A stretch of DNA of 64,000 nt from Steromphala cineraria (GCA_916613615.1 OU744720.1:77837338-77901337), one strand, 5' to 3'; positions 47,429 to 60,792 are shown, counted from the first letter of the stretch. Program-made: numbers and translations. The notes: generated from the letters alone by a model not told the origin.

Positions 47429-47939
47429 TTGGTTCACCTGACGAGGGGTCAAGGAATAGCCTATAGCTAAAGACGTTGTGACCAACGAAAACGAAGAGGT
47501 TGTCATCTACAATATGTGTATTGTACTTGTCTGAGAAAAGAGCAAATTTCTAGTTACTGTTGTTGTTTTTTTGTTTTTTAATTTTTACGTTGTCTTTTCA
47601 GTGAAACAATTTGCTCAGGATAATGAACCGTCTGAGTCTTCAAAGAAGCCACTTGCATATAGAGTGGTATGAAATAAGAACCACTTTGCTGTCACTTGAA
47701 TCATGTCAGACAGAGATTAGCAGATAACAAGGATGCGCTTGTCATTCTAGTTATTATTTATAGGCGGTAAGGGTTTATTGTGATTCGTTAAAACCTTTTC
47801 ACAAATCTGTTAGAAATAGAACATTATACTATTCTAATAAACGAGACCAATCTCATAAACGGCTAAACGTCATTGAAAACTGAAATTAGATTCCCGGCGA
47901 TACTCAAAATTTAAATTGTCCTTGTAACTGATAGCTTAA

Positions 47940-48273
47940 AGGGGCAGTAGCACATTTTTTTTAAATGTTACATTTTCAATTTTTTACTGACAATTGTGCG
48001 CTAATTCTAAATGTATTATTTAAATATTGTCAAAAATCTCATTACACAGACCAATCATCCATAGTGAGTGAATAAATTATAAGGATCCACATAAACTCCA
48101 TTGGCGGCCATTTTTGTTTAATTTTGTGTAAACTGAACTGGCTGAACTGAAGATTATATTCTTGATTTGTTACTGCTTCTCTCGTTTAAATATATTGTCT
48201 TTCAATTTGAACCAATTATTTTCATTTTCCTGACATTAGCTTATTTTCTTCAATAAAACGTGCTACAACCCCT
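47940..48273 (+). mobile_element. TTAA-flanked MITE
   Basis: 334 bp between TTAA at 47936-47939 and 48274-48277; starts GGGGCAGTAGCACA, ends CGTGCTACAACCCCT, core TTGGCGGCCATTTTTG. Confidence 0.9.
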
Positions 48274-48627
48274 TTAACATGTATTGATAAAAGCAAAGAG
48301 TACATTAGATTGTAAAACATTCCGTGTTCTGCGTAGTGTAAACTGTAAAAAAAGCTGGAAAGAGTCAGGGAAAAATACCCTCCTCAACAGGATAAATACA
48401 TTGATGATGTTGTTATTGCACAGAAGCAGCTGCCTGGGTCACGTCTCTCTAGGGGAGTTCACAATAACGTGGCTTGATTGATGCATTCCTGTTTTTACAA
48501 AATACAAAAAAAAATTATCATGGTCATTTCACTCAAGATTCCTAAACACCTAAGAAAAGTGTTTTTTTAAATGATGGATGTGAAATTTAGAATTTATTAC
48601 ATAAGCAAGTGACTTTAATCAAAATGA

Positions 48628-48797
48628 GCCCTGTTCACCCAGCGGTACAGATGGGTACCTGGTAAAAACTGTGTGTATGTCAGCCCGGGTTAGGCCTGAG
48701 TACAGGAGCATTGAACGCTTTGAATCCCCAGAGTTGAGATTTGGCGCTACAAAAAGGCTATCCATTATCATTATCATTTGTATTATCATCATTATTA
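48628..48797 (+). repeat. SINE-like 3' part with ATT/ATC tail
   Basis: CACCCAGCGGTACAGATGGG, TACCTGGTAAAAAC and GGCGCTACAAAAAGGC are followed by a (TCATTA)n-type microsatellite. This GGCGCTA...tail arrangement is common in marine invertebrate SINEs. No tRNA-like head was found. Confidence 0.5.
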
Positions 48798-49947
48798 AAA
48801 CTCACATATTTCCGTGTGATTTAGGGCTTACAAGCATAAGTAACATATGAACGCTTAAAATATATCACCATTTTGTTGTTAATTTCAATTTTGATATAAA
48901 CAACTATCAAATGAAGCGGAATTGACATTCTCCTTTTTTTCGAAATCAAGCTTAGTGTCGAAGTCAGGAGAGTGATTTGACACGATTGCACTGATTCACC
49001 CGCCCGCTATGTCAGTTGCACGATTTTGCACGTGCTGCACGCTTTTCGTGTTCTTCCCGCAAGCTCTCGGCAGTGCTAAAGCCAAAAGTTAAGTAAAATA
49101 CTCCGATATTTCGATATCTCTTTATTTTCGTAACCGACCAATGAAATACCTAACAAGCTCAGTTTTCTAAAACCAGCATATACATCGCTCGAAGCCTGTT
49201 CAACCATTTTTTGAGCTTTACACAAGCTGCCAGTGAGAGAAATACAAGCTAACAATATTCTGAGACCTTTACAAGATTTTGCTGTTGTAAATCATTGATG
49301 TATTTTATTTTTCTTCTTTCCAAAAATCAAGATCTTCGTTTCTTTAAAACATTTTCATTTAATTCCAAATATTTGTGGACAATATCAAAACATTTATGTT
49401 TTTTTATTTGGCCTCTTCCAAAAATTAAGATCTTTGGGGATTTTTAACATTTACAGTTAATTTGAAATCTTTACAATATTTGTAAATAATACTATAACAT
49501 TATAGGTTTGATTTTGTCTCTTTCCAAAATTAAGATCTTATTTTTTTTAACATTTACAGTTATTTTCCAATCTTTACAATATTTGCCATAATACTGAAAC
49601 ATTTATGTGTTCCATAATGCCTCTTTCCGAAAATTTTAAAAAATTTCGTTTTTTGTTGTTGTGTGTTTGGGTTTTTGTTTTACATGAATCAGATGCTGTT
49701 TCTGCATAGAGTAACAAAAGTTTGAGATATATGCCAAGATGTTGATGAATGTAACCATTTAGATATTCAATGCCATTACCATCATTTGTTATTACACATT
49801 CCATTAGATCGTTAAGATACAATGAAAAACGAAAAAGAACAGGTTATCCCCTTGTCTTACACTTGACAAACAATGTAAATACTACCACTAATACTAGTAT
49901 TAACATATTGAGACACGCAGGACTAAATACATTTGTACATGTTGCGT
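48798..49947. other. No gene; loosely repeated AT-rich motif
   Basis: Between about 49310 and 49640 the words TTTCCAAAA-TTAAGATCTT and ACATTTACAGTTA recur at roughly 110-bp spacing at least three times, a decayed tandem repeat. Confidence 0.4.
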
Positions 49948-49956
49948 ATAACGCGG

Positions 49957-50169
49957 CATCCTGTCTCAGGGTACGAACGTTACACTAACTCCACCAATCT
50001 GTACCGGCTCAGAAGCTCAGAATCATTTTCTCGTTGAAATATTATCGAGAAGGTGGCGAGAAAAGGATTTGATTGGCTATAACCCAAGTCGGGCCGCGCG
50101 AATCTAGCTTCTGAGCTCAGGGTACAGATTAGTGGAGTTGGCGTAACGTTCGTACCCTGAGACAGGATG
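49957..50169. mobile_element. 213-bp MITE with 9-bp target duplication
   Basis: About 48-bp inverted ends starting CATCCTGTCTCAGGGTACG and ending CGTACCCTGAGACAGGATG, flanked by ATAACGCGG (49948-49956) and ATAACGTGG (50170-50178). The CATCCTG ends and 9-bp duplication match the intron 1 element, although the interiors differ. Confidence 0.85.
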
Positions 50170-50178
50170 ATAACGTGG

Positions 50179-51884
50179 AAACATTTCGTCTTGCTCCAAA
50201 TGCCCGATCGCCAAACAGTACCAAAAGCTTTACTAAAATAAAAAAAGCAACAAAACAGCTTTTTTATTCTTGCTAAGATGAATATGAATAATATATTTGA
50301 AATGTAAATAATTTCTATTGAAATGTAAATAATTTCTATTGAAAAATAACCCTTTCTAAAGTCCCTTATTAGCTTCCCTTATTAGCTGACCTTGTCAGAA
50401 TAGCCTTGAGCCTCTTAACACAGAAGTGTTATTCTTGTAGACTGGTCTATTGATCTTTAACATACGTTCTAAAGCTGTAAAAGTTCGTTTGAAAGTATCC
50501 AAAGATAATTCCTAAAATGAATTTTTGTAAACTGCAAATCCATTTGTCCGGGGAAGAAAGCAACGAACAAATTCGAATCCTGTTTGATCCAATATTTTAA
50601 ACATTAATGATTTTGATTAAGGATTGTTTTCCTCGGAACACTGTCGAAAAACTCAAGTTGACCGGTGAATTCTAGGAGTTTTAATCTCTTCCCTTATGCA
50701 CATGTACAAAATGGCAATGAAAGTATAAATTTCCATCTCTATGTAAATAGGAAGATTAACACACAAACTTTGTTCCTTCACAACAAAAACATTATTTTAA
50801 AAGTCTCAAGGGATGTAATAGACGCATCTATGTCATTCTTTTCTATCCACAGCATTTCTCAAACTTGATTGTGCTCAGTGGGAAGTAGTCCAGTAGCTCT
50901 CTATAGTAAAAGTTTCGTCCCTTAAGGGAGGCCTTTCAAGAAAACCCATCTCAATTTACTCTGAACTGTTTCTTACAATATCATTAGGCGCCATTACTAT
51001 CAAATATTGCAAACATTTGGTGAAAAGTGTTCATAAACTGAGGCAAAGTATAAGACTTTCCAAAAGACTTTCTATTTAATTCATATTATAACAAATTAAC
51101 GGATACATGTATCTATTTGTTTTATATGAATTATTTTCATATCTGAATGGCTAACACATGTACTGGGTTCTTCTTTAAATCCGTTCTTGTAAATTAAAAA
51201 ATGCTCATTTGGGGGAATATTATGTTAACAATGCTGTTGACGCAAGCAGCGTTGGCGCAAATTCAATATAATGTTCATTTAAATTATCACTATATCATTA
51301 ATCATAAATTTAAATCTAATTAAAAATAGATTTTTGGTTAACTTGAATCCCAAATACGTTCAAATCAGTTTGTTAGGTCATATTTCCATTGTCTACTCAG
51401 TTCTTACCTAAATCTACATCAACTTAAGTGCAGATGTAGACTTAAGATTGTATTTAGATACTATAATGTCTGATTTGCTGCAAATCTGTTGGGGCTACTC
51501 ATGTGATGGGTTGCTTTATCAACTTACATCAGGTAATTGGTTAGACGTCTGAACTACAAGCACTAAACAAAACTCAAATGGGAATATTGTTTTACTGTTG
51601 CGAACTGTTGTAAACTTATTTAAAGTTATCTCAACGGATTTTCAGTTTCAGAATTGTCGCAAACAACGAAAAACTTTATAGATTTCAAGGAACTTTTCAA
51701 GTTGGTTTTGTTTTGCTTATGTAAAATTTTAAAACCCTTTATCTTTATGTTTTTACTAAAAATATATAAGAATATATATCATATAGATGAATACTAGTCG
51801 TAAGTCGTGGTGTAAATTTTAGATGAGTTGGCTCAATTCTATAATTGAATAAATTCATAACATTCATTTTGTCGAAAACTGTCT
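50179..51884. other. No gene recognised
   Basis: Holds a small tandem duplication (GAAATGTAAATAATTTCTAT twice near 50298-50340). Nothing else supported. Confidence 0.35.
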
Positions 51885-51888
51885 TTAA

Positions 51889-52244
51889 AGGGGCAGTAGC
51901 ACGTTTTTTGATAAATTTACATTTCAAATATTTCACTTATAATTGTAAGTAAATGCTAAATGTATCATATTGACAGTGTCAACAATCTCATTACACAAGC
52001 CAATAATTCATAGTCAGAGGACAAAGAATGAGGCTTCACATAAAATCCATTGGCGGCCATTTTTTTGTGAACACCTTTAATTCATTTTTGTAAGAGAAAT
52101 GAATCGCATGGCTGAACTTTACGTTATATATTTGAATTATTACTGCTTCATTTAGTTTGAATACATTGTCTTTCAATTGGAACCATTAATGTTTATTTTC
52201 CTGACATCACCTTATATTCCCCCTAAAAACGTGCTACTGCCCCT
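51889..52244 (+). mobile_element. TTAA-flanked MITE, good full copy
   Basis: 356 bp between TTAA at 51885-51888 and 52245-52248; ends AGGGGCAGTAGCACG and CGTGCTACTGCCCCT; core TTGGCGGCCATTTTTTTG. Confidence 0.92.
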
Positions 52245-52248
52245 TTAA

Positions 52249-53812
52249 ATGGCTGTAATCTTGCTGGCCATTCATCACTCATTGTGAGACTTCTTTGGTT
52301 GGTTTACCATTAGTCCTATTTATGTACATTTATGTTCAGGCTGGCGCTAAGGGGTTAATGTGACAACAGCCTGAAAATATATTTTCTCTTTATTTCATAC
52401 TCTTCTATCACTTGCTTGAAAACAACCTGTTAATCAATAATGAATCGTCGCCTTCCCAGAAAAGGATGTATTTCCATAAATTTGCCTCAATTGCATAGTA
52501 AGCATCTAAACCGAAATGACGCTGAAAATTTGAAGATGTCTTCGTAATTCCCACCCAGAACTTCTTAAAGTGACACAGAGTATCTTTCTTTTTGATAAGC
52601 TACAAAATATCTAATATGCTGATTGAAGTTCACATCTCACCACTGGACTTGCAAATATATCCCATTTATGCATAATATCTCTAAAATGCTTGATTTTATG
52701 AAAAATCAAGAAAACATCTCATATACGTTTAATATTCGAAATTATGCATCCAATTAATCTACCCAATTAATTAAAATACCTAATAAACACTATCGATTCG
52801 AATATATCTTCCTGTCAGCTTATGACAAGGTTTCAAAATTACGTTTTGCGAATTTGCGCGTGCACCTCGAGCAACATTGTCCGGTTTTCGATAAAATCCC
52901 AACTTTGAATGGCCGTATATTCGCTCTAATGTACTGATTGACCTTTAACGTGTTATTTTCAGTAACAGTTAGTGGTTCCCGATGTAATAACATCGATTTC
53001 AAAATTTGTCATATGTCATCCTACAGAGGTCATTTGATTATCCTGCAGATGCAGTATACAGTAAACATGTTTATGAAAATAAAATAAAACGCTACGTACT
53101 TGTAGACAGAATCAAGTTACAAGGTTAAAGAGGCACTCCGTGAGTTGTTAGGTATAAAATATGACAATTTTATGAGTTTCATTTGATTGAGGAGCATCAG
53201 TTTTTATTCTAGAGTCAATCGATGTTGTATGGTAAAATTAGAATGATTCGAAGCTCTGGTCATGATCGAAAACCGGACAATGACGCGCGTTAATTAATCA
53301 AACGTTATCAGTCAGAACGACTGATACGAGGTGATAATATTTGCTAGGTTAAATAACTTGTGTGAAAATGGCTTCCACGAGTCTAAACAACTGTTATACG
53401 ATTTGCATTGAAAACTAGAATTTTTCATTTAATGCCATTTGGGGGATGAATATGTGAGTCTCACTCGGATATTTTAAATTTATATAATTAATAGTGTCAC
53501 CTTTGTTCGTTTCAAAGCATAAAGACATGTGTTGAAAATCTCTAAGTGGCTCTTAAATTCGGAGTCCTCATTTACAGTACTATTACTTTATCTTATCTAT
53601 ACCGTCATTAGTGGACGGATTAGTATTGGTATTCATTGCGTTTTGATCTGTATTTGTATCACTAAAATTTTGAAATATCTACAGATTTACTTTTTTAGTT
53701 CACGATCAGTGGGCACCGGGTTTCTGTAAAGCTAAGGATAACGGAGTTGTCGCCCTTAAAGAGATTGAACAAACATTTTCTTCAAGCGCTCCACTAGTTG
53801 CAGCTAACACTG
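52249..53812. other. No gene recognised
   Basis: AT-rich DNA with short frames only. Confidence 0.35.
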
Positions 53813-54387
53813 CAGGGTTCCAGATACGATGCGTATATGCGTAAAATACGCATGGGCAATTTAGATTTACGCATAAATTATGAAATCAATGAGTGACAGA
53901 TACGCATGGCTTCCTGAGAATACGAGTCAGATTTTATTTACATGTGTAAAGGTAATTGTCAAATATTAATTTAGTTCAACATATATGATTTTTTACATCT
54001 CGAATAAAATGTCAAGCTTTTACGAAGAGATTCTTAAATTTTCCGAATGAGCCTGCTGCCATCGATCTAGTCAGCATCCATATTTGGGGAACACTTTTGA
54101 TTACAGCAAGCCCCGACTAAACGTTACTATCAAGCAAGTATAGACTATGTTGTTCCTGTCATCAGTAAAACAGGTTCAGGGCTGCTAAGTTAACTTGTCC
54201 CTTCAAAAATAAAATGTTGAAATTGGTAAAATACTCCTTAGTTATTATTCATTTGCTATTTTACTCCTCAATTTAAAATTTGATGAGTGAAATACTCCTC
54301 AAGTTTTTACATATGCTATTTCACTCCTCAATCTTAAATTTGATGAGTAAGATACGCATGAGTCAAAATAATTTATCTGGAGCCCTG
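53813..54387. mobile_element. hAT-like MITE
   Basis: 575 bp with terminal inverted repeats CAGGGTTCCAGATA and TATCTGGAGCCCTG; CAGGG ends are typical of the hAT superfamily. The interior carries GATACGCATG words and an internal duplication around ACTCCTCAA (54225-54355). An 8-bp target duplication is not evident (TAACACTG against TTATAACA), so the superfamily call is tentative. Confidence 0.55.
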
Positions 54388-54770
54388 TTATAACAGAATG
54401 CCTAATGAAGTCTGATTTCTGAAAAATCGTACCGTTGGAATGCGAAATAAGTGGAGATACGAGAAAATAGTTTTGCCTTAAAGAAAGTATGCTATTTGAT
54501 TAGAAAACAAATATTATTGTAGCCACCTATATGGCATTATTTCATAATAACTGGTTGTTTTCCGATCTAATATTTCATAGGATTGTGAACTTCGAGTAAG
54601 GGAACAACAAAGTCGAAATTACATCACATATAACGCCCTACACCAACCTCCAACTCGAGGTATTACTTACCACAGAGCTTTCTTTATCGAAAGTTTTGAA
54701 ATTACAAACAGAACCAAATTGAGTGTCATACTTTTCTTGATCTTAGATAGACAGGAATATCCATATATCT

Positions 54771-54930
54771 ATGCGTAATTATTAGGAAAAAAGAAACAGC
54801 CAAAACAATTGACAAAATCTCTGATCGGTAAAAATTGTGTTTGAAAGCTACCCAATTAAGTAGAGTCAATGCGTAATTATGAGAAAAAAGAAACAGCCAA
54901 AACAATTGCCAAAATCTCTGATCGGTAAAA
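54771..54930 (+). repeat. Direct repeat, two copies at 98-bp spacing
   Basis: ATGCGTAATTAT and then AAAGAAACAGCCAAAACAAT recur at 54771 and 54869, about 60 bp each at over 90 percent identity. Confidence 0.85.
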
Positions 54931-56009
54931 TCCCCTGGGCGCTTTGCCCAATGTGAAAAACAACACATCATGTAGTTAATATTACACACCAATAATCAGC
55001 CAATACTAATCAAAAGCTATCATCTTGATAATGCAGAGCAACTATCAACCCCTTATGAAGGATAGAATTAACATAAAAGTTGGCAATATATGCAAGGATG
55101 CGCAAAATATTCCTTAAAATGTCATGGACCTACATGTTCAACATTTTCAATGACCCAATATCATTATGGTTGGTACATGTACATTTCTTTTAACTACGAA
55201 ATGTTAATAATGTAGGTCATTGACTATCAAGATCAGTAATAAATAAACGAAAAGAAGAATTGAATTGGTTTTATGGACGAATTAAAGAATTCACACAATC
55301 TATTTGATGTCGAACTTGGCAGAACAGCATAAATTGCTTATCGTTTAGGGTTGAACAGTAATAAACATTGAATTATATTTTCATGATTTAAAAAACAACA
55401 GAAAAATATGTCTTTGTAACTGTTACTTGTCGTCATTCTTTAACAAAACAAAACCCTTTAAGTAAAATGGTATATTTCATTTTTATAAGATACAGCAGAA
55501 TGATGATATGATAATGATAGTTCTCCTGTACATTATTTGCTGAAGAAATGTAAAATAATAACTTTTACACCAAAATGTTATCAAAAAGATATATATTATA
55601 ACACACAGGGCAAAGCGCTCCCCCCGGCACGTTAACTTGCCCCATCAAGGGTAGCAGTTTTTATGTACACCACAGAAAATCATTAAAGCAAGTAATTACA
55701 AATTTCATTTTTCAATGAATTAATTATACCAATTCACGTTACATGTGCACGAGAGTTCAACGTTCCATTTTGTATTTTTATGAATTTAATGAAATGACAT
55801 ATCCGCTCCTTATAGTAAAATCGCGTGTTTTCGAATATTTGAAATTCTGCGTTCACAGCTCAAGCAAATGATTGATTGGTCAGAACGCTTAATTACTGTT
55901 ACTTTCATTCGTTGGTAATGACAAATGACTTCATTTGTCGGTAGTTTTGAAGAAATAAGGCGTGGTCACTTTGCTCCGGGGCGGGCTTTGCCCTGGTCTC
56001 CCCTAATAA
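54931..56009. other. No gene; inverted GGGCGCTTTGCCC motifs
   Basis: GGGCGCTTTGCCCA near 54938 and its inverse GGGCAAAGCGC near 55609 may mark the ends of a decayed element. Nothing else was recognised. Confidence 0.35.
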
Positions 56010-56251
56010 TTCAAATATATAACGTAAAGTTTAGCTATGCGATTGCTTTTTCTTACACTAAATGAATTAAAGGTGTTCACACGAAATGGCCGCCAATGGA
56101 TTTTATGTGAATCTTCATACTTTGTCCTGAGACTATGGATGATTGGCCTGGAGATTTTGGACACGGTCAAAATAATACATTTAGCATTAACTTACACTTA
56201 TCAGTGAAATATTTAAAACATAAAATCGTCAAAAAAACGTGCTACTGTCCC
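56010..56251 (-). mobile_element. TTAA-family MITE, truncated, inverted
   Basis: Family core on the minus strand (AAATGGCCGCCAATGG) and right end ACGTGCTACTGTCCC next to TTAA (56252-56255). The left third is missing. Confidence 0.8.
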
Positions 56252-56255
56252 TTAA

Positions 56256-57307
56256 TTAAAATTCATTTTAAAAAGAAAAGGATAAAGAATATAAAGAAAA
56301 GTTAATTACAAAACAATCAACGTATTTTCAGTGAGTACATATGAACCTGAAGTGTTTTCTATGCAATTAAGGAAAAACACTAGTACTATATATCATTTTG
56401 TGCAACAAACACACAGGTATTGTACACGCAGTTATAAAACTGTTATAAATGCGTCGCAACATAACATAAGTACATGTGCATTTAAGTTTGATGCAATTTT
56501 CAAAGAAATATTGAATTCATTTTAAAATATGGATTAAATCTTGAGGAAATGATATTTAGCATGCCGATGAATAGTTTATCCGTGACATAATTTATTTTGT
56601 CAAAAGGTCACTAATACATTTAATTCGAACATAACCGATACTGAATTGGAATGTATGGTGAAGTATAGGAAAAGATGTAGGCATAATTAAGTCCGATTAT
56701 TATTCTCATAAACGAATATTTTAATAAATATTATAAGAAAGGGGCAAAGAGAATTGGCAATTTGAAAGTAGTTTTGAGCGTAAGACTAGAGATTTTGTAT
56801 TAATGAGCTTATATACAGTTGGCTTCAAAATTGAAGCCAAATTAATACAAACTAAATAAAGATCAGGTATACTTATTACTCGGCTACTGTTACCTACTCT
56901 ATTTCATACTTGTAGCATACATACATGTATACTTTTCCAAATTTACTTCTATTTTTATTAAAATCATAATTTGCAATTTTTTCGGGAGTTGTGGTTTGGC
57001 ACGTGTGTAGAACTTGTAAAATTTGTTTCATTGTTTGTTTTAAGGAAAACATATATTTTCAGAAAAACTAATCTAATTTCTATTTTCAAAATTATATTTT
57101 TTATGGATAAAACGAAATTTCAGTTATACTACGCGAATTAATTTTCCTACCTCATTAATAGCCCTAGGTTTTCACATAAGTATTTTACCAAAAGTTAGGC
57201 AATTTTAAAAAGATATAGAGAAGTCATTTGCTCCTCATATACTATACAAGATTATAATCATTGTACAACAGGAACATGTTTGATAGGATGACACAACACT
57301 GGGGTTA
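56256..57307. other. No gene recognised
   Basis: AT-rich, short frames only. Confidence 0.35.
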
Positions 57308-57682
57308 GTCTGTCACCAGCATTCTCTCCCCACAGAGGCAGATCAAGTCATGAAATGTTGATAAAGCCTCTGTTCTATTACGCCGAGTTTGTGGGATAGA
57401 ATGGGATGCGCATGATTGGAGGCAATCAAAGTTAGTTGTGCAATCAGCGACGCTGTTCTAAAATCATCATTTTGGCTACTGAATCATGTCAAAGGCATTG
57501 CGATATGAACCGCCCTTTCCATGTGAAAAGCATTGTCAATTGCCCAAAAAAATCAAATGGGTTGTAGTGCACTTTTTTCCGCCAGGGGAAAGGGCTGGAA
57601 TTTACTGATTTGGTCTAAGTAGAAAATAGACTCAATGAAAATGGCTTGATCTGCCTCTGTGGGGAGAGAATGGTCACCAGAC
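57308..57682. mobile_element. 375-bp MITE with ~42-bp inverted ends
   Basis: The inverted ends share ATTCTCTCCCCACAGAGGC and then AGATCAAG; the outermost bases are GTCTG on each side. No ORF; the target duplication is not clear, so the superfamily is unassigned. Confidence 0.75.
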
Positions 57683-58949
57683 CCTAGAACAAAAATATTC
57701 ACTTGACGACCAACCAAGTCTGCTGCAGTATAGAAAGTCTAGATCAATCAGTTTTAGTTAAAGCATCTTCTGGGCTCCATTTTGTTATAATACATAAATT
57801 GTTTTAAATTATTGTCAATATAGAAAAAAATACTCCTGAGACTACACATTTCTTTTGTTTCTCATAACAGTGTCATTTCGTAAAAAAAAAAATTTAAATA
57901 CGTAAGCTATGTCATAATGTTGACTAAGAGTAAGTATTTTCGCCGCAATTTTGTTCAGAATGCAAGAATTCTTTCTGAAGATGTGTTGTGGTTTTAAGGT
58001 AATATATTTCATTGTTTCAGGTTTGATCCGCGTTTGTTCGATATTCCGGTCCAGTTATTATCGATGCCTCTGTCTGCTTTTAGATATTTTTGTCTTTTCT
58101 GTAGAATATTTAACAAACCAATAACACGTCAACAGGATGTTGTCGAACATTCTTTCATATGAGAAACTTATTTTGTGTGTAAATAAATGTACCATATAAA
58201 CTTCTCCCTTTATTTTGATACATATGGTGTAATTGCTCATTGTTTGCGATATCAGTAGTCTGATAAAAATCGGCCTATAGTTCCAAAGTATAAAATATTT
58301 AAAATATAAACTCTACGGAGATGTGAAATCCTCGACACTAAGAAATCAGACTGCAATATATGAATAACTGAAATTTACAGTAAATATATAATGTCTTTTT
58401 TGTCAAAGATTCATCAAACGACTGATCATTAAGAGAAAGACATTTAGACATAACTAAAATAACATATTTTGACCACATCAAATGCAACAAATAAAAACTT
58501 TTTTTTCTTCATTAAAATTGATTTTTTTTACTTTTAATGACTTCAAATTTATCAGCATATCCTTGTGAATGCAATGAAAGTAGCTCGTTCTTTAAAGAAA
58601 GTAGTGATGCAAAAAGGAATGTCTGTGATGAAAATCAGGCAGTTATCAGATTCTCAATATATCGAAATCATTATGTACAGTTGATTAGCCCAACGGCAAA
58701 GCTAGCGGTTAACCAAATATTAACTTCCCGGGTAGGTAACCTAAACTGTAAAACTGGCAACAAAATGAAAATTATTGTAGAAGTCAGAGGGTATTCAATG
58801 TGAGTGAAGATATATTTGCCGGACGTCCAAGAATTTTTGACTTGCAAAACTGAGACAGACTTTTTATATAAGGGATTATTGTGAAGGGAAAGTGTTGGAA
58901 TAAGTGAGATCCATTTCTTTTAATAAATTCATCACGAAAACATTTTGGG
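57683..58949. other. No gene recognised
   Basis: AT-rich; the 88-codon frame at 58537-58803 has no recognisable motif and was not accepted. Confidence 0.35.
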
Positions 58950-59639
58950 ATCTTTTTCAATGAAACGAGGGGCGTTTACGTTTTATCCTTTTATCCCTTC
59001 TTATGGAGCTGAAATATGGGGTAATAATAAGGGCGCTAATATTGAAAGTGTGCATTTAGATTTTTGTAAACGGTTATTAGGAGTAAAGAAATGTACAAAT
59101 AATGCAATGATTTATTCTGAATAAGGTCGTTATCCATTAAGTTGTAAGAGATAGTTTAGTATTGTTAAATATTGTAGTGAACTACTTAGTACAGAAAATT
59201 GTATTCTGCGTGGTTGTTATGAGTATTTATTTGATGAAAATCGGAATGTACACATTGGGTTTATAATGTTAAACAGATACTATTTTCTTTAGGTTTTAAT
59301 GACATCTGGTATAAACAGGAGCTACCAACTTATTTCTTACCTGTAATTAAACAAAGACTCATAGACAATGCTGTTCAGTGTATGTATAGCCAATTACAAA
59401 GCTCTTCGAAATGTGTTATCTATAAAAAAAATTATTACTTCTCATGTTCTACAATATTATCTATAAAAACATATTCCAGCACTGTATAAAAGGTATATAA
59501 CTAAATTTAGACTGTGTTCTCATATTTTGTCAATTGAAACGGGTAGATACCAAAAAGTTAATGTATATGATAGAAAATGTGGTTTATGTAAAAATGACAT
59601 TGAAGATGAGTTTCATTTTATTTTGAAATGTCCAATGTA
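58950..59639 (+). pseudogene. LINE reverse-transcriptase C-terminal relic, first part
   Basis: Broken frames match the region after the reverse transcriptase of non-LTR elements: YGAEIWGNNKGANIESVHLD, then FCKRLLGVKK, GRYPLSCKR, and further on KCGLCKNDIEDEFHFILKCP. The CxxC...H...C pattern is intact here. Several in-frame stops and frameshifts (for example at 59122 and 59153) make it dead. It stops at KCPMY exactly where a Tc1/mariner relic begins. Confidence 0.75.
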
Positions 59640-60790
59640 CACTCAACGGCAATAGAAACGCAATTTGAAATCTAATAATTGTTATAAAACTTAATTAACA
59701 CACCAGGCTAAATAAACCAACAAAGTATTATTGTTTAGACATCAGCGCATATCTCCAAAGGAAAATTTTCGAGAGTTATTGCATCACATGTGACGTCACA
59801 ACAAGGAAAATACAGCAGGGGTGGTTTCGAGTCAGTATATTGCGTGTCCCCCTTGTGCGCTCAGACATGACTGCAATCGCATTGGCTTTGAAAGACTCTG
59901 GCATCGCCTAAAATGTTGTGGGAAGGTCCCCTAATGTTGTTGAAGAACTTTGTCCCACAAATGTTCGATGGGATTCATGTACGACGAATTTTCACATCAG
60001 AGGAGTCAAATGTCTTCCAACCCAACATTAAAGGGGAGGTTGAACCTTGATCAACAGCGTTTACAACATTATTACACCTGTCTGGTAACAATATTGGTCC
60101 TGTATCGGTCCATTGCTTTCTGTCAAGTCGGTGAGGGCCTTGTCATGGAAATGATATCAGCAACGGATATTGTAAGCAACAAGACATCTGCATACGATTT
60201 TATCTTTGATGTGACGTCTGCATGTCCCAGTCGTTCTCTTATCACTCTCATATGCCGTTCGGATTTCTGTATTTTTTAGGTGTGAAATACGGAAAAATGG
60301 TCCTGCAAAACGATGTCACAGGTGGTGTAGCAAGTCGCGGACGATCTTTGAATGTTCCAGCTGACCGGCATCGATTTTAGTCCAGAATCGGTTGACAGAT
60401 TCACATGGAAATGTCTGAAACTCGCAAAATTCTAGCAGCCCTGGGGTGCCATTCCCATGGCCGTAGTCTTCTTTTCAGTTTATCAACCGCAGCATGTCCG
60501 CAATTTGACTGACCGTCAAACTTGTGTGTGGTTATAAAGGACTTGAGTGCTGTGAATGAACATGCACTTTACGATCAATGCACGTGGTTGCTCTTTCGCG
60601 TCATGCTCAATGTTCTGTTTTCATCACCATGTGTTTGTCTGCTCAAAATGGTCTTGGATCCGAACTCCAAATGAATCATTCTGACATTTTTTGAACCATA
60701 GGTCACTATTCTTGTTTCCATAAATATCCTCAGGTGACCATGATAAGTTCTATGACATTAATTAGCAATTGCGTCTTTAATGCCGTTCAG
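59640..60790 (-). mobile_element. Tc1/mariner relic nested in the LINE
   Basis: About 1.15 kb with roughly 28-bp imperfect inverted ends, CACTCAACGGCAATAGAAACG on the left and GCGTCTTTAATGCCGTTCAG on the right, flanked by TA on each side. The transposase is on the minus strand and broken. The AACGGCA-type end is shared by many Tc1-like families. Confidence 0.8.
59930..60660 (-). pseudogene. Broken Tc1-like transposase
   Basis: Minus-strand fragments include GTFKDRPRLATPP (about 60308-60372), resembling the linker after the helix-turn-helix domain, and YMNPIEHLWDKVLQQH (59938-59985), resembling the SPDLNPIEHLWDEL block that carries the last catalytic acid. Stops, frameshifts and an apparent internal deletion separate them. 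Not functional. Confidence 0.7.
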
Positions 60791-60792
60791 TA

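Noticed and set aside
54938..55622. Element bounded by inverted GGGCGCTTTGCCC motifs
   Set aside because: Only about 13 bp match, no target duplication and no interior signal; kept as a note only.
59950..60279. 109-codon plus-strand ORF
   Set aside because: It is antisense to the broken Tc1-like transposase, which explains its open frame.
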